NCBI RefSeq assembly: GCF_945859685.1
Contig: NC_079147.1
Coordinates: 149,010,645-149,074,644, forward strand
DNA length: 64,000 nucleotides
DNA from: Eupeodes corollae
Lineage: Eukaryota; Arthropoda; Insecta; Diptera; Syrphidae
Reading direction: 5' to 3'
In this document: in pieces, positions 33,336-45,860 of the stretch
Numbering within the stretch: position 1 is the stretch's first letter
Layout: every line of letters begins with the position of its first letter
Made by a program: the position numbers and the translations under genes
Notes under the pieces: generated by a model
Database searches by the model: none
Told to the model about the DNA's origin: nothing
The model's input: the letters and a program-made list of their open reading frames with translations, nothing else

Positions 33336-33850
33336 TTTACAAGCCCCTTTTCTAAGACTTTGAGAAATATTTTGTTGATGTTGACATTAAGTTTTACCTC
33401 ATTCAGGATTTTGTCAAGCGTCGGTAATTCATTATTTGAAAAAAATTGGTGAACTATTTGTCTAATTGCACATTTATCAAAATCATCAATTTTAATTTTG
33501 CGACCAGATTGGTTTTTCTTTTTTGGTGGTGAGTTGTGGCCTTTGGTGCTGTTTTCCTTCAGAAGTCTGTATACTGTTCGTTCAGATACAGAAAAAATAT
33601 CAACAACCGGCTTTACAGCCTCGGTTTTGCTTTGCAGGTTCTTACAAATAGCTTTTGTCGCCTCAACTATTTCTTTTTTTTTGTCGGCACTCAAGTCCTT
33701 TGAGCCTGTTGATGTTGAAGCCATTTTTAATTTGCACAACAAAAACACAACAATAAAATACAAACAACACCACAAAATCATAAAGATAATATACAAACAA
33801 AACAACAAAGGCACAACACTAAAAAACAAACCACACAACAATAGAACAAC
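33336..33850 (-). pseudogene. Tc1/mariner-type transposase N-terminus (truncated)
   Basis: A minus-strand frame starts 'MASTSTGSKDLSADKKKEI' and contains a helix-turn-helix like 'PVVDIFSVSERTVYRLLKE', then 'KIKIDDFDKCAIRQIVHQFF' and 'LPTLDKILNEVKL'. This matches the DNA-binding half of an insect IS630/Tc1/mariner-related family (from memory). It stops about 135 residues in, at the border with the jockey-like fragment, so the catalytic DDE domain is absent. About 50 upstream codons of the open stretch are probably not coding. Confidence 0.7.
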
Positions 33851-34139
33851 AACAGCACAACAAAATTATTACAATAATGCACAAAAATAACTCGCAAAAT
33901 GAACAAACCTACCGCCCGGCACAAGAATCTACGCAAATAATATACTTCCTCAAATAAAATGGCTTTGATTTTTATAACTGCATTTTAACTGATTTCCAGA
34001 ACTTTAAAAGAAATGCAAAAGTCAAAACACAACACGATAACACTCATCGTTAAGAACTTTTAAAAAAGCTCTCAAAGCAAAAGCTCCTCAACAGAAACCC
34101 ATTGAAAAAGTAAGAAAAAAATACGAAGTGAGTTAAGAA
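33851..34139. other. 5' flank of the Tc1-like transposase
   Basis: AC-rich, A-rich sequence ('acaacaacagcacaac') between two transposase relics. No terminal inverted repeat could be matched. Confidence 0.35.
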
Positions 34140-35335
34140 ATTGAAAAAGGCAACTCTGAATGTGTGTGATTTAATGAGGGTTGAAAAGCAGCAGAGAACG
34201 ATCACGGACCAGTGCATGCTCAAGTGTGTGCCAGGTAGTTCGTTGTGGGATCTACGTTGGATGCCATCGAAAATTCATGGGTGTTTTATTAAACTTTTTA
34301 AAGGAGTTTCCTTCAATTGGGTATGGTGTAGAAAATAGCGCGCCACTGATTTTTAAAAAGCTCTCCCATAAGGCCTGTACTGCCAATTTTTATCGGACAG
34401 ACTATAGGTATGTTTCACGCTCAATCAGATGCTTGGCCAGCGATACTGATGTATAAAAATTATCGGTGGTCATTGTTCTGCCTTTGCCTAAATACCGATC
34501 AGCAAAGTCTAACACAATTTGGGTGCTGTGTGAAGTGCTTTCAGTTGCTCTTCCTCTCTGATTGTTATTATCACATTTTCCGGCATAAATTGAGCTGGTG
34601 TATGTGTATCCATTAGTGTCACAGAGCTTGTGCACCTTTACTCCATATTTGTGAGATTTCCCAGGGTTATACTGGATGAAACTGGAGCCTTCCTCGCCAG
34701 GGAATCATACTCTCATCAAAAGCCAATATTTCTCCCGGAATTCGGGCACTCACAAATTTTTTTTCCAAAATGTCAAGTAAATGGCTTACTTTTCCCAAAC
34801 GATTACCTTCGATAGTTGCGTTGTCGGCGAAGTGAATAAATTTTAGCAATAATTGGAACCGATTGCGCGATATTCCATGGGAAAAAAAATTGTTTTTGTG
34901 AAATTGGTTTTTCAGTACAGAGAAATTGCTGGATATTTTATAATTCCCATCTATATGAAAAGGCCAAGAAACTTTCTTAACTCTGGTACATTGGTATCGT
35001 CCCATTTCTTCATTCGAGATCTTCGAGTTACGGTTGACCTTGCCAAGGACTGATTAGCGTTCAAATTGGTTTGGGATACAATCAGTTCATAAACTTCGTC
35101 AGTTACCATCAAGCTGAACAAGTCGATTGGCCTTATTGAACTGATTTCCATATTTGATATCCCAGATGTAGAATGATGGTCGGTAAACACAAACGTCTTG
35201 AGTGAGCTTCCGCTTACGCCAGCCCAAATTTTGTATGGAATATCGACAACATCAGAGTCTTCATCCTCCGTGGACCAATATGGAACGATATTTACACTTT
35301 GAATTTTTTTAATAGTTTTTATGTCGTATAGTGGC
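34140..35335 (-). pseudogene. piggyBac-family transposase (broken)
   Basis: Minus-strand pieces in order: 'SRMKKWDDTNVPELRKFLG' (34951-35190), 'FHIDGNYKISSNFSVLKNQF', 'SHGISRNRFQLLLKFIHFAD' and 'GEILAFDESMIPWRGRLQF' (34667-35005), then after a shift 'NPGKSHKYGVKVHKLCDTNG' and 'KGRTMTTDNFYTSVSLAKHL' (34402-34680). The Asp residues in FDESM and TTDNF are the first two catalytic positions. The third Asp and the C-terminal Cys-rich finger are not seen. TTAA-flanked terminal repeats were not found. Confidence 0.88.
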
Positions 35336-35984
35336 AGTCAACGTGTTAAAACCGAAACATTCACATCACTCGATCAACGCTGCAATGTTTCATTGCTTTG
35401 GTTGTCATTTCGGTTTTTTTATATAAATTTTTTTGTTGACTAAGCCATTTCAATCCCCCCCTCCCCCCACTCAACATTTTTCGTAATATCAGACTTTCGT
35501 ACTTTCAAGTACCTAAAGGTATTTGGTTCTTAACCGTCATCAAGAATGTGGAATGTTCTCTTATTTTCCCTCCCATCTTAAGACCAGTGTTCACCGGTAT
35601 TTTTTCTTAAATCCTTCAATTTTTCACTAATGCTCGAATTTAAATAACTTTGGCTTAATTATTCCTTAAGTTAGTATTAAACATTTTTAAAAGGGCTAAA
35701 CTCACTTCAATTTCCCAAAGGAAATACTTGAAATTTTATAAATTTGATATGCATAGGAACATACACAACATTAGGTTACTTATTTATGCTGTATTTAAGC
35801 CTAAATGTTAGCTGAATTATTTAATCATTCATAATTGATTTGTGTTTTACTCCTCAATTTTAACTTTCTCTGTATATATGTAGTCACTTTCTGAAATACA
35901 TAATTTATATTGATTCGATACTTCACTCATACTTGATTGATTTTGCTGGTCAATTCAAAACTAGGATTTTTTTTTGTATTAATT
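35336..35984. other. Unassigned AT-rich DNA
   Basis: Nothing recognised. A C-run lies at 35454-35469. Confidence 0.5.
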
Positions 35985-36145
35985 TTTCAAAGTACTAGCT
36001 TAAGAAGCTTAGTAAACTTATTATTCTGTAGTTAGCCGGCATAGTTGCAATTTTTCCAGGTTTTAAAATAGGAATAACCTTAGCAACTTTCCATTCGCTT
36101 GGAGAATACCCAAGCTGAAGACAAAAGTTAAAAAATAATACAAAT
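35985..36145 (-). pseudogene. Small non-LTR RT fragment
   Basis: The minus strand reads 'LGYSPSEWKVAKVIPILKPG' followed by 'KIATMPANYRIISLLS', i.e. RT blocks 1-2 of a jockey- or I-type element. Only about 50 codons remain. It does not match the other RTs in the window closely. Confidence 0.7.
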
Positions 36146-36204
36146 AAGAAACTAAATAATATACAACTTCTTTTGATAACTATCCTTTTCTTGCGTTGGG
36201 TCGT

Positions 36205-37009
36205 TGGGTGATTTTTAAGCTATTACCTTGTTGGTAACACTTGTTTAAACAGCGGACACACGTTTATAATTTAATCATGAATCGTCTTTCAAACGAACAA
36301 CGCTTGAAAATGATTGAATATTATTATCAAAATGCGTGCTCTGTTAAAAAAGTTCATCGTGCGCTTCTTCCAGCGAGTGACGAAGCTCATCTTTGGCTCA
36401 ATGGAAGCAGAATTGTCCATTTTGAAGTGAATATCAGCCAGAAGCATTGCAAGAGCTACCAATGCATCCAGAAAAAGTCACAGTTAAGTGCGGTTTATGG
36501 GCTGGTGGTGCCATTGGACGGACCGCACTTCTTCAAAGATGATGCGAATCGTAACGTAACTTTGAAAGTTGAGCGTTACCGTTAGAAGATATACATCTTT
36601 TTTTTGCCCAAAATGCAAGAGCTTGACTTTCATGACATGTGGTTAAGGTTCGGCCAATTGGCCGCCTAGACCATGCCATGTAACGCCTTTAGACTATTTT
36701 TTTATTATTTGACGGGCTATGTTAAAAATCATATCTATATAGACAAGCCCGCTTCAATTGACGCATTGGAAGACAACATTGAAGCATTTATTTCTTAAAT
36801 ATCAGCCGAAATGTTGAAAAGAGTGTGCCAAAATTGCACTAAGCGGTTTGGACCCTTTGCAGTCAGGGTCAACATTTGCATGAAATAATCTTCAAACATT
36901 AAATTATATACACCGTACTATCGATTCAAATAAAGATTTCATGCATTTTTCTGAATTGTATATGTTTTTTTGAAAAAACTTTCCTATAGCTTTTAAAAAA
37001 TCACCCTAT
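36205..37009 (+). mobile_element. DD41D-like mariner, internally deleted
   Basis: Short inverted ends 'gggtgatttttaagctat' (36206) and 'atagcttttaaaaaatcaccc' (36986-37006) enclose about 800 bp. The frame starts at ATG 36277 ('NRLSNEQRLKMIEYYYQNA') and joins directly to the catalytic domain ('SDEAHLWLNG'), so most of the DNA-binding region is deleted. Further on, broken frames give 'YVKNHIYIDKPASIDALEDN' and 'EMLKRVCQN'. It is related to the transposase at 52-53 kb. The same-family end 'ggtgattttttaagag' is at 52165. Confidence 0.82.
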
Positions 37010-37319
37010 AGAATAACCTTGAACATATTAACCAGACGGTATTATGCCAGTATATGACTCCATTATATTCAAGGATTGTAATTAATGTTTCGTTTAGAAA
37101 TATTTTTTAGTCAGGAATTTTGCAATAATAGGTTTAGTTTTGAAAAGCTTTATGAGTATTATCTTTAAAATTTCACAAGACTCCACTACTTATAATTGAA
37201 CGGTGTACGCTTTCAAAGCCGAAAGGTTTTTTGCCCAGAACCCTATCGCTCAAATTAAATTTTAATAACAAGAAACAATTTTATCAACATATTGTTATTG
37301 TACGATCAAAAATTAAAAA

Positions 37320-37612
37320 TTGTGTGGCGCAACAGTCCGTTTGAGAACTAGGGCCTTGTGACTGACAACTGTCAACCATTCCTATGTGCGAATACTGCTG
37401 TCAGGGATGGAAGGGACCTACAGTCTTAAGCCGAATCCAAACGGCAATTTTGAGAAAGCACTTTTCATGACAAGAATTACTCTTGAAGAATTTATCAATT
37501 CCTCGCAAGAGGCAGTACTCGTGAAAAAAAACTTTAGGTTGCATAGACAGGAATCGAACCCAAGACCTTTCGCATGACAGTCCATCGCACTAACCATCAT
37601 GCCACAGGTACT
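37320..37612 (-). mobile_element. tRNA-derived SINE, full length
   Basis: On the minus strand it runs from 'acctgtggcatgatggttag' with the B box GGTTCGATTCC near 37551-37561, through the body ('gagtaattcttgtcatg', 'gccgaatcc' complement) to 'actgttgcgccac'. It is about 290 bp and is the best preserved head of the family together with the 54.8 kb copy. It lies 25 bp from TR174 copy D. Confidence 0.9.
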
Positions 37613-37637
37613 ACTATTGTACAAATTATATAAATAA

Positions 37638-39338
37638 AAAGAGGCTGGGATGCGACCCACACTGATAACTTCCCATCCCGTCTGTCGATTTGTCTTGCTT
37701 AAAAGCATGTCTTTATGTACTCGTATCAATTTTTACCAAATTTGCGTACTATTTTTTGTAGATTTTATTTTGTATGAAAAAACGGACTGTTGGATTTTTA
37801 TATAAAAATTACTGAATATCGAAAACAATATTTTCTGTGAAATAAAATAAGTTTCAAGCCAATATTTTTAATTTTTGAAAAGCTATTTGAGTCGAAAGTA
37901 AATGTTTACCAAGTTTTAGCATTGTTTTTTTTTTTAAGTTTTATTTTTTCTAAAAAAACTATCAGTTCAATTTTTTTCAAAATTTTATAGAATATTGAAA
38001 ACAATTATAAGATAAAATTAGTTTAAAGCCAATATTTCAAATTTTTGAAAAGATATTTGAGTCGAAATTAAGTTTTACCAACTTTTGTTAATTTTTTCGG
38101 TTTTTAATTTTTTGTAAAAAAACTGTCAATTCGATTTTTTTTTTTAATTTTACTGAATGTTAACAACAATATTTTTTGAAAGATGAAAGTAGTTTAAAGC
38201 CAATATCTACAATTTTTGAAATGATATTTGAGTCGAACATCAATTTTTACCGACTTTTATAAAATTTTTTTAGGTTTTTATTTTTTATAAAAAAGCTGTC
38301 AATTCAATTTTTCTCAAAATTTGTCCTAATGTTGAAACAATATTTTTATAAGTAAAAATTAGTTAGAAGCTATTATCTTAAATTTTTGAAATGATATTTG
38401 AGTGGAAAATAAATTTTTACAAACTTTTGTAATTTTGTTTCAGTTTTTAATTTCTTGTACAAAAACTGTCAATTTGATTTTTTCAAAATTTTACTGAATG
38501 TTGACATTAATATTTTTGGAAAAAAAAGTAGATTAAAGCCAATATCTCAAAGTTTTAAAAGGATATTTGAGTCGAAAATCAATTTTTACCAACTTTTATT
38601 AATTTTGTTTTTAGGTTTTTATTTTTTTTTAAATAAAAAACTGTCAATTCGATTTTTCTCAACATTTTTCAGAATGTTGAAAACAATATTTCTTGAAAGA
38701 CAAAATAAGTTTGAAGCCCTAATTTCAAGTTTTTGAAAAGATATTTGAATCGATATTCAATTTTTAACAACTTTGAGTAATGTTTTTTTTAGATTTTTAT
38801 TTTTTATAAAATAAAACTGTCAATTCGATTTTTTTTCAAAGTTTTATCAGATGTCAAAAACATTATTTTTCGTTGCACAAAATTGTTTTGGAGATGAAAT
38901 CATATTTAAGTCGTAAAATTTTGGAAGTGACATTTTTTTTTTCAGTTTTTTGATTTATAAAAAAACCGTTAAAGTATTTTTTTTAAATAATATACTTCTT
39001 TAATATCACGTTACAATATATGGTATAAACATTAATTTAAGTCCCTAGCGTTTTTAGTTCATGAGATATTTAGGTTTAACCAAAATGTTCACCTTTTTTT
39101 CAAACTGCTATGATAAAAAAACATCCACGCAATTTTCTTGAGAGCCCTTTCTGCATCTTTCTGCCTTATTATCTGTATAACAAAATTTATTTGAAATCGA
39201 TATTTCTTCTGGTTCTTGAGCTATGGACGGAGAAAAAGACGTCTGAAACGTACGGACGTACGAACGTACGTCGAGAAATGTCAAAATTTTCAATTTGACA
39301 AATCGGACCCATTACAATAACTTCCTATGGGAAGTTAA
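37638..39338 (+). repeat. TR174 element, copy D (7 units, short head)
   Basis: Head core at 37640-37660 with TAACTTCCCATCCCGTCTG, then seven units with anchors at 37789, 37961, 38125, 38298, 38468, 38643 and 38819 (spacing 164-176 bp). The tail includes 'gttgcacaaaattgttttgg', 'gccctttctgcatctttctg' and a short CGTACG run at 39245-39270, and ends 'aacttcctatgggaagtt' at 39319-39336. It has the same layout as copy E. Confidence 0.9.
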
Positions 39339-39469
39339 AAAACTACAAATTTGAAATATGTATTTGTAAAATCATACTTTCTAACTGTACAGGGTTATCT
39401 ATCCATTTTGAAGTTGCAGAAATGAACAAACACATGTACAAAATTATGTTCATGATATTTCATTTTTAT

Positions 39470-40330
39470 TATAAAGTTTGAACGTTGAAATTGTTCGAAT
39501 TGTTGCAGCCATCGATTCTTATGAGGTCATTTTCAACCACTATTTGACATATTTTAGGCGGTATCTCAGCCATTACTTGACGAATGTTGGTTTTTAAGTG
39601 CTCAAGAGTTAAAGTCTTGCATCAACACAGTCTTTCGCGTAGACCCACAATAAAAAAAAGTCCAGTAGTTTTAAATCGCATCATCTTGATGGCCAACTGA
39701 TATCACAACGCTGAAAAATTACGCCTCCAGGAAATGTTTCTTGCAATAAAGCCATTATAGCTCGGGTTGTGTGGCATGTGTCACCGTCTTGTTGAAACCA
39801 CATATTCTCCAAGTCGTATTCTTTAATAGCGAAAAAAAGTCCTTTTTCATATAGCCATTACTCTCCGAATTGACGGTGACAGTCGTCCCATCGTCGTTTT
39901 CGAACTACTAGGGTCCAATCACACCTCTGAACCAAACAATGCAACAAGCAGTGACTTTTTGTGAATACAATGGTCTCTCTTCAATTACTTGAGGATTCTC
40001 AAAACTCCAAATATGATAATTTTGTTTACTAACATACTAACCGAGGGAGAAATACGCTTCGTCGCTGAGGAAATTTTGTTTCCAAAAATAGCTATCCACC
40101 GTTTCTAACGTTGAGAATGTTCAGTTGGCTTCAGTTGTTATATGAGCTGGACTTAAATTGGATGTAGGTGTAGATTCAAATGCAAAATACGCTATAATGT
40201 GCAGTAAGACATCAGCGATATTGTCTTACAATATCTCTAACCAAATCAGTCAATTCAAATTTCTTCAAAATTGTTCAAATATCTTGCGTAGTTAGAAAAT
40301 TATGTAAACCATAATCTCCTCTTAAAGTAC
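39470..40330 (-). pseudogene. Mariner-type transposase relic
   Basis: Mixed minus-strand frames read 'QQLKPTEHSQR', 'KQNFLSDEAYFSLG', 'VSKQNYHIWSFENPQV', 'RGVIGP', 'FQQDGDTCHTTRAIMALLQE', 'CDLKLLDFFL' and 'VMAEIPPKIC'. The first Asp (SDEA), second Asp (QQDGDTCH) and third Asp (LLDFF) can all be found, but at least five frame breaks separate them. It is a sister lineage to the DD41D transposase at 52 kb. Confidence 0.78.
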
Positions 40331-42127
40331 GATGTGTGGCTTTGGCAGAACCACTATTTTTTGTAGTAGGTTTTTATAGTTTTTATGCGTTGAGCGATAT
40401 TTTGAGAGAAGTCGAATTCCAGCATTATATTTATTAAACTGCAGAATGGATAACCCGTTTGGTTCCCATAGTCTTTAGAAAATTTTTTACCTTTTAACAC
40501 CTTATCTGATAAAATTCGTTTAGAGTGAGAACCGGAGAGGGAAAATTTACTCACGAAATTTGATTTACTAATAATCAGTTAAAGAGCATTTAAATTTTCC
40601 AAATAAAATTCAAATCCGGGATAACCTCAAAATTTCCACAAATAGATATTTTGCCTTCAGCGTTGTATATTTATCGTTGTTTAGCTTTTCAACCACAACA
40701 AGGAAACTTAAGCCTTAGCCTTCAGCAACAACAATATTCTATTTTCAATGTTTTTTCTATTATTATATCATAAAACTTTGTAGATTTGTCTGTATTTCTA
40801 TTTCCAAACGGTTTCGTAAGACTGAAGAGGAATTAGCTTAGACATCCCATGAAATGAATGAACTTTTTTTTCACTTTTTCGTAGGAAATCACTCGAAAAT
40901 GTAATCTTCTCTCATTTTTTCTGTCTTGCATAAATCCTGCTTTTGCAATTTCTTTAGAATTTACATAAATCCTCTGCCTATAACGAAGTCGTCATTTAAC
41001 ATCTTTATACTTGCACTTTTACTAAATTCTCTATACTACGAATTCATACAACAACAATGGTAACACATATGAAATGATGAAAATTGAAAGTCTTAAAATC
41101 TATAGCAACAACAATAATTTCGAAAAAAAACATGAAACAAAACAGAGTCAAATATTTTAAGGAGCTTTTGCAGAAATCAAGCAGGTTAAGTTGAATGGTC
41201 CAGGTTGAATAATTCTAGAAAATTTAAACACTCTGGTTATGTCCTGTCCTAGCCTTTAGACGTTTGGATTTTCTTGTGTCAGAACATCTTTTATTGTTAC
41301 TAAAATGTAATGAGATTTGTGCACCAAGTCCTACACAAACAATTTTCCAATGACTCCATGAAGTCTGTTCAAATTGACTGAATAATCCGAATCACATCTA
41401 ATTTCTTTATGTCATTGGTTTCAATTTAAAGTTCTTCCATCAGCTCCATGTTCGTAACCCCATAAAATGAAACATTAATTCAACTTAAGTTGACCAAATA
41501 ATGTTCCTTTCTTTCCCCTGTGAGTCCTCATAAAGCTAAAATTGATTTTAAGAAATAACTTTTCGTTTTCAGTTTTGTTTTCAGTCGATTTTTATTACGT
41601 GTCATTTAAATATATTTATGTAGCTATAAATTTAAAATCCATTTAATAGTATACAGGAATTATATTGCTTTTATATCATGTATCACGTCAAACCTTGACC
41701 TTTTTGAGTGACAGTAATGTTTTTCCGGATTTAGGAAACTAGAATTTATTGCAAAATTTGTGCATCCGTTTAAACTATGTGGTGGATTGTATGTAAGTTA
41801 CCTGTACTTATTCATTTCATTGCATTTCATGTGTGTTATAAATGTATAGGTATATCACATACCTGCATAAATATTTGATTGAGTATTGGTAAACATTTTT
41901 AAGGCTTAATGTTTGCTTTGTTTGATTAATTTTAAGGAACGTTATGGGAATAGTTTTCGATTTGTTAGAGAATTCAATGTGCATTTTTGTCTGTGAAAAA
42001 ATGTAGATGTGTTTTTTTAAAAGGTTTAGATTTTGAGTGAATTTTAGAAATAGTTTGTGAAACAAATATTTCTCTTTGAGCTCAGTAAACAATTTGATTC
42101 TTTAAATAGAATATTATTGCTCTTTAC
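40331..42127. other. Unassigned AT-rich DNA
   Basis: Short frames only (for example 40354-40554 and 41817-42092, minus) without domain features. No repeat shared with the rest of the window was noticed. Confidence 0.5.
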
Positions 42128-43222
42128 GAGGAACTGACACCAACTCGAACTACTACCTCATTGTAGCCAAGATAGCACTTCGGGTTTCTAAACATAAGTC
42201 AAAACAAGAAGATACTTGGACGAGAGCTGCTCAAGAGCTCTAAGAGCAGAAGAGTAGAGAGGAACACCGGCTTCTCAAAAGCAAAAAGAGAGGGCATGAA
42301 AAGCGTGCAGTCGAAATGTTTTAGAGGTTCAGAAGTATAAATTAAGTTGGAACGTTTTATAAGCTGATGAAAAAATATCATAGTAGAATCACAGTAAATG
42401 CTGCCGATAGAGAAGGATCATTCGTGTCTGCAGGCTTTCGGTCTATTCAATATAGACGACGAATGCCAACAATTCTGTATTTCCGACTTAGACGAAGTAG
42501 AAGGCTAAAAGAAGTAGATGGCTAAAAGACGAGCTTATTAAAGCAGCTGGTGATAATTTGGTTAGGAGCAAACACCAAATAACCTTTGAAAAACGGTAAT
42601 AAGAAAGCATGCCCGATGAAACCCCAGTATTTTTTAACCAATACTGCAAAAAGTGGAACCTCTAAACTGCACCAACTATATGTTCATCAATTAGTCTCCT
42701 TAGCATCACTTACAAAATTTTCTGCAGTCATTTGTGAACGTCTAAGGAACATCGTCAACTTCATAGGTCCTTGCTGTGTTTTTTTTAGACCAGGAAAGTC
42801 ACAGTCAATCAAATATTCACATTACAAAATTCTGGAAAAAATCAAAAGAGCATCGACATATACCATCTTTTTATTGGTTTCAATTAACGAACTGTATGAA
42901 GCCATGTCTAGATTTGGCATTCCTACCAAACTCGTCGGTTATTGTAGGATGACCATGATACGTTTGCGCTGCTCCATAATACCGAATATTTTGATAAAGC
43001 TTTAGATAAGTTGATGCGCTTGCATGCGATTTATTCAAAATTGCCCTTGAAAGAAAAATGCAGAGCGGCCACGTCAACAATAGAGGCACTATCTTTCAAA
43101 AGCTAGTATGTTGTCGGTGTCCGTGGGGACTTTGCATGTATTGAAATAGAGGCGGCAAAAATGGGCTTAACGGTTAATAAAGGCAAAACAAAGTATATGC
43201 TGCCATCAAGTAGGGACCTACA
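42128..43222 (+). pseudogene. RTE-clade non-LTR pol fragment, copy 1
   Basis: Forward frames give the endonuclease end 'YYLIVAKIALRVSKHKSK', the linker, 'KFSAVICERLRNIVNFIGP', 'FFRPGKSQSIKY', 'ILEKIKRAS', 'NELYEAMSRFGIPTKLVGY' and 'IEAAKMGLTVNKGKTKYML'. This is the RT style of RTE-clade elements. The segment with the catalytic YADD box is deleted before the last piece. The 139-codon frame at 42586-43005 is the longest part. A partner copy is at 46040-46850. Confidence 0.8.
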
Positions 43223-43249
43223 TACCCTTTAGGGAAGTTCTGTGATCAA

Positions 43250-44690
43250 CGAACGAGGTGAGTCACTTTTTGATTTTATTATTGAAAACAATATGACCAT
43301 TTGTAACAGAGGCAATACTCCCACTTTCGTCTTTCCGAGCTCGGAAAATTATGATGGATGAGAGGATGTGCTTGATGTTACTTTGGTAAACAACCGTAAT
43401 TTATAAGTAGAGAATTGGAGAGTTTCCCCTTTGAAATCGTTTTCGGATCACAAGCGGATTCTTTTTCAAATTAATTTCGAGTCGAAAAACCCTCCACCTT
43501 ACAGAACTCCCAAAAGAACTGACTAGACGAAATTCAGTCAAATTGCGAATTCCAAACTAAGGAACTTACCGAATATCACTGAATCGATAGGAGACCTTGA
43601 ATCAAAGGTGAAAACCTTTGAAAATTCTATAAGTGAAGCTTATAGAGTCTCTTGCTCTATTCTTTCTTGGTGGAATGAAGAACTGTCCAGTCTTAGGAAA
43701 ATGACGAGGATAATTTTCAATATCTGCCACAAACATAAGTTCTACCAACCGTATAAAGACTCTCTTAAATTTACAAGCAAGCCCTGTCATCAGCCAAAAG
43801 ACAATCAATCGAAGACATAAAGGACTCCGCAAGGCTCAGCAAAGTTTTATCGAAGGAACATTGTAATCCTTCATTTCTAAAAAAGCCTGATGGAACATGG
43901 ACAGTCTCTCAAGCCGAATCTCTTGAGCTACTGATGAAGACGCACTTTCTGGGTTGCGAGAGTGATAACCCCGAATCGCTTGAAACCACAGAGCTAAACG
44001 TAGCTCATGTGGAGCAAGTCAATTCCGTTATAACCAGAGAAAATATTTTGTGGGCCATCAATACTTTTTCTCCATATAAATCCCCAGGCATGGATGGCAT
44101 ACTGCCAGTTATGCTTTAAAAGTTGCAAGATATGGCAGCTCCATGGCTGGAACAAATTTTGAATGAATGTCTCCTTCTCAAACATGTACCCATGTCATGA
44201 AGACAGGTCAAAGTAGTTTGTATCCCTAAATTGGATAGGCGAGGTCACGAATCCGCGAAGGATTTCAGACCAATAAGCTTAACATCTTTGTGAGAAATCC
44301 TAGCTGGATGACCTCTCGAAAGCTCTCAGCATGCTTATGGGCAATACAATCGCAACAAAACACGTGAGTAGGGGAACACCCCAGGGTGATGTCCTTTATC
44401 CTCTTCTATGGCTTCTGGCCATGGATATAATTCTCGTTAAATTAGAGAGATGTGGAGTGAAGGCGGTATCCTATGTGGATGATTTGGTGCTATTGGTGTC
44501 AGGAAAGTACACCTCTGTGATTAGTGAAATCACGGAGTCAGCTTTGAAGAAAGTTAGCAACTGGGCCACGAGGTGTGGACTTGGAATTAACCAAAGTAAA
44601 ACTGAATTGTGGCCCTTCACCACTAATACAAAAGTACCGGACTTCAGTGGAAGAGGATTTTATGGACGTACACAGCCGTAGTACACCCAA
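43250..44690 (+). pseudogene. Endonuclease end and reverse transcriptase of LOA-like copy 2
   Basis: Blocks: 'TICNRGNTPTF' and 'VSPLKSFSDHKRILF' (endonuclease, with the SDH catalytic motif), 'WWNEELSSLRKM', 'YKSPGMDGILPVML', then a deletion joining 'LESSQHAY' to 'RNKTRE', 'RGTPQGDVLYPLLW' and 'VKAVSYVDDLVLLVSGKY' (44331-44681). The box is YVDD. The deletion removes RT blocks 3-A including the first catalytic Asp. It keeps the palm lost in copy 1, and copy 1 keeps more of what is lost here. Confidence 0.85.
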
Positions 44691-44834
44691 TCTTAACATA
44701 TGGTTCGATTGTGTGGTGGCCTGCTCTTAGCAAAGCCTATAATATTGAGAAGCTAAAGAAGGTTCAGAGAACAGCATGCGTGGGCACCAAAGGGGGCCAT
44801 ACGTACTTGCCCAACGGACGCCTTAACCGTTATT

Positions 44835-45459
44835 TTGGATCTTCTACCAATCAACCATTTTATTAAATACATAGTTTCCTGCAGCGCTATTAGGCTTAAG
44901 GAATCAAATAGCTGGTTGTCAAAACCTTATGGTTACAGCAACACAACGAAATTGATTCCCTCACATATTATCTCGGTAGACACTGACTACTGCACTCATA
45001 CTTTGAGCCTTAGTAAGGGTTTTAAGGTGATTTTCCCATCCAGAGAAGATTGACATGGATGACATCGTGTCGATAGGTTTCGACACAACCATCTTTACTG
45101 ACGGCTCAAATATGGAGAGCGGAGTTGGTTCTGGGATCTTTTTTGAGTCCCTAAATGTAGCCAAATCCTTTAGGCCTCCTGACTTTGCTAGCGTTTATCA
45201 GGCTGAACTGCTGGCAATAAGGGAGGCATATAAGATACTTAAACAAAACCCAAACCAAAACCGAAATGTGGCTATCTTTACAGACAGTCAGGCAGCTGTC
45301 AAAGCCATTAACTCGGCCATATCCTCATCTAAATTGGTCCAGCAATGTCGCGATGAGCTTGCGAACCAGAATATTAACCTTAGTGTCATCCTGATCTGGG
45401 TTCTGGGCCATAGTGGTATCGTGGGAAATGAACGGGCTGACGAGCTAGCCAGGCAATAA
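44835..45459 (+). pseudogene. RNase H of LOA-like copy 2
   Basis: The connection 'FIKYIVSCSAIRLKESNSW' leads to 'TIFTDGSNMESGVGSG', 'VYQAELLAIREAYKIL', 'AIFTDSQAAVKAINSA' and 'ILIWVLGHSGIVGNERADEL'. All four acidic positions (D, E, D, D) are present, unlike copy 1. A TGA at 45051-45053 separates the connection from the domain; the RNase H itself is open from 45055 to the stop at 45457. Confidence 0.88.
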
Positions 45460-45486
45460 TCGGCCCTTCATAGCTCACTTGCGGAA

Positions 45487-45860
45487 ATGGTTAACATTCC
45501 TCTTGGTGCTATGAAGGGTAAAATCTTTTCTATCTACCAAACTGAATTAAACCGAAGGTGGAGCAATTTACCCAACTGCATTATATCTAGGAAGATATGG
45601 CCCACCTATAACAAAACCCGTACAAACGATCTTCTATGCAGGCCAAGGCAAGACATAGCCAGGTTTGTTGTGGTTTGTACCGGACATTGGCCTATAGGAG
45701 TTCATGCAGAGAAGTTGGGTTCTCTTACAACACCTTTTGCCGTAGCTTTAGTGAGCAAAGAGAAAGTGAAACGATAATCCATTTCCTCTGCAAATGTCAT
45801 GCTTTGGCAAACGCCAGAATGAAATGCTTTGGAAAAGCATCTGAGACAAAGATTTGAGAC
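45487..45860 (+). pseudogene. Pol C-terminus of LOA-like copy 2
   Basis: Forward text 'SIYQTELNRRWSNLPNCI' and 'ARFVVVCTGHWPIGVHAEKL', then after a shift 'ESETIIHFLCKCHALANARM' and 'FGKASETKI' followed by a stop. The Cys/His finger is recognisable. The last residues differ from copy 1 ('AFFHELDELSV'), so one copy has a rearranged end. Confidence 0.75.

Noticed and set aside
37638..39338. TR174 as a Helitron
   Set aside because: The tail has a terminal hairpin, but neither end fits TC at the 5' end or CTRR at the 3' end, and no A-T insertion rule could be shown. Left unclassified.
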